A stretch of 64,000 bases of DNA from DASWNP01 sp036399175 (lineage in GTDB: Bacteria; Acidobacteriota; Blastocatellia; Pyrinomonadales; Pyrinomonadaceae): positions 124,001 through 188,000 of the forward strand of contig DASWNP010000048.1 of assembly GCA_036399175.1 (NCBI GenBank). Direction: 5' to 3'. The notes under the pieces were generated by a model that saw only the letters and a program-made list of their open reading frames with translations, was not told the origin of the DNA and searched no databases. The stretch's first letter is position 1. Each line of letters begins with the position of its first letter. Shown here one piece after another: positions 63,439 to 64,000 of the stretch. The position numbers and the translations under genes are program-made.

Positions 63439-64000
63439 ATGAGCCGGAAAGAGCGTCTAGATTTGCTGCGGGAGGCTTTGCCGTACATCCAGCGTTTCAA
63501 GGGCAAGACCTTCGTGGTGAAGTTTTCGGGGAAGGTGACGGAGGAGCACGACAACCTCGTCTCGCTGGCCGAGGAGCTGGCGCTGATGCATCAGGTGGGC
63601 ATACGCTTGTGCGTGATTCACGGCGGCGGCAAGCAGTTGAGCGAGCTGGCGGCGCAGATGGGCGTCGAGCAGACGATTATCAACGGGCGTCGCGTCACAG
63701 ACGACGCGACGCTCGACATGGCGAAGATGATTTTCGCAGGCAAAATCAATACGGACATCCTCGCGGCTCTGCGTCAACGCGGCATCGAAGCCGTCGGGCT
63801 CTCGGGCGTCGATGGCAATATCGTTCATGCCGTGCGTCGTCCGCCGAGGCAGATTTTGAACGAGGAGACGGGCGAGCACGAGGAGGTTGACTTCGGTCAC
63901 GTCGGCGACGTGGTGGAGATAGACACGCGCCTGCTCGGCATCCTGCTCGACCACGATTACCTGCCGGTCGTCTCTTCGCTCGGCGCAGACACCGAAGGGC
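63439..64000 (+). CDS. argB: Acetylglutamate kinase, 3' end beyond the window
   Basis: 187 codons visible. It begins MSRKERLDLLREALPYIQRF and has FVVKFSGKVTEE and VIHGGGKQLSELAAQMG (the N-acetylglutamate/ATP GGG loop), NGRRVTDDATLDMAKM and INTDILAALRQRG. The GGGKQL and RRVTDD variants place it nearer to the ArgB/A group of Xanthomonas and acidobacteria than to E. coli; a fused C-terminal acetyltransferase is possible but not visible. It phosphorylates N-acetylglutamate. A good ribosome site (TGGAG) precedes it. Confidence 0.9.
   Translation, partial: MSRKERLDLLREALPYIQRFKGKTFVVKFSGKVTEEHDNLVSLAEELALMHQVGIRLCVIHGGGKQLSELAAQMGVEQTIINGRRVTDDATLDMAKMIFAGKINTDILAALRQRGIEAVGLSGVDGNIVHAVRRPPRQILNEETGEHEEVDFGHVGDVVEIDTRLLGILLDHDYLPVVSSLGADTEG

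Noticed and set aside
62145..63554. 469-codon open frame on the minus strand
   Set aside because: Antisense to argF' and the start of argB; no recognisable domain.

Overview
The window looks like a chromosomal segment of an environmental, GC-rich (roughly 60 percent by eye), non-phototrophic Gram-negative bacterium. The gene repertoire fits Acidobacteriota best, perhaps the Blastocatellia/Pyrinomonadaceae side: a Wzx/Wzy-type exopolysaccharide cluster, NrfHA, cyanophycin genes outside cyanobacteria, an acetylornithine-type transcarbamylase and an S9 peptidase. That placement is inference from gene content, since the window holds no rRNA. I saw no tRNA, rRNA, phage, insertion sequence or CRISPR array.

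Layout. 1-17.6 kb: one strand of an exopolysaccharide locus (tyrosine kinase/co-polymerase, three thymidylate-kinase-like P-loop proteins, flippase, O-antigen-ligase-like polymerase, deacetylase, ATP-grasp enzyme, two GT4 glycosyltransferases, sugar-phosphate transferase, beta-helix protein and a secreted phosphatase with four Fn3 domains), much of it with overlapping stop/start codons. 17.6-26 kb: zinc-ribbon membrane protein, the nitrite-ammonifying nrfHA pair under a perfect CRP/FNR-type palindrome, msrA, DUF5996, mug, an NTF2-like protein, an SGNH hydrolase, queE and two small zinc-binding proteins. 26.3-31.1 kb: cphB-cphA-asparaginase II, a compact cyanophycin synthesis and breakdown operon. 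31-38.4 kb: an SDR, a frame-broken zinc ribbon, def, a structured non-coding region, a thioesterase, clpS-clpA and rnz. 38.8-47.7 kb: mostly minus-strand housekeeping and stress genes (PHP protein, S9 peptidase, 7Fe ferredoxin, PLP decarboxylase, aldo/keto reductase, stress protein). 48-53.6 kb: a complete livJHMGF branched-chain amino acid ABC transporter. 53.8-64 kb: a Kef-type antiporter, then the arginine region: argH divergent from argR-argG-X-argC-argD-argF'-argB (argB cut by the window end).

The most striking feature is not a gene. At least 18 short intergenic elements, 80-170 bp each, recur from 12 kb to 63 kb. Each is built from degenerate 7-bp tandem units on one side of an AT-rich core and their reverse complement on the other, so each can fold into one long hairpin. 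Several heptamer families exist (AGTCTGG, ACGATGG, GCGGAAT, GGCGGAA, CAGCAAT, AAAGGGG and others), and different families share the same core. They lie next to stop codons, inside the liv and arg operons and directly against start codons that then lack a Shine-Dalgarno sequence, and a few have supplied the ends of proteins. I regard this as the best candidate for something undescribed in this window. Second-tier candidates are the uncharacterised P-loop protein in the arginine operon, the pairing of cyanophycin genes with a Rhizobium-etli-type asparaginase, and a GGA-loop RNA candidate near 33.5 kb.

Functional links: arginine made by the 55-64 kb genes is a substrate of cyanophycin synthetase, and nitrite ammonification and branched-chain amino acid uptake add further nitrogen handling. 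The window therefore has a nitrogen-storage theme next to a surface-polysaccharide theme.
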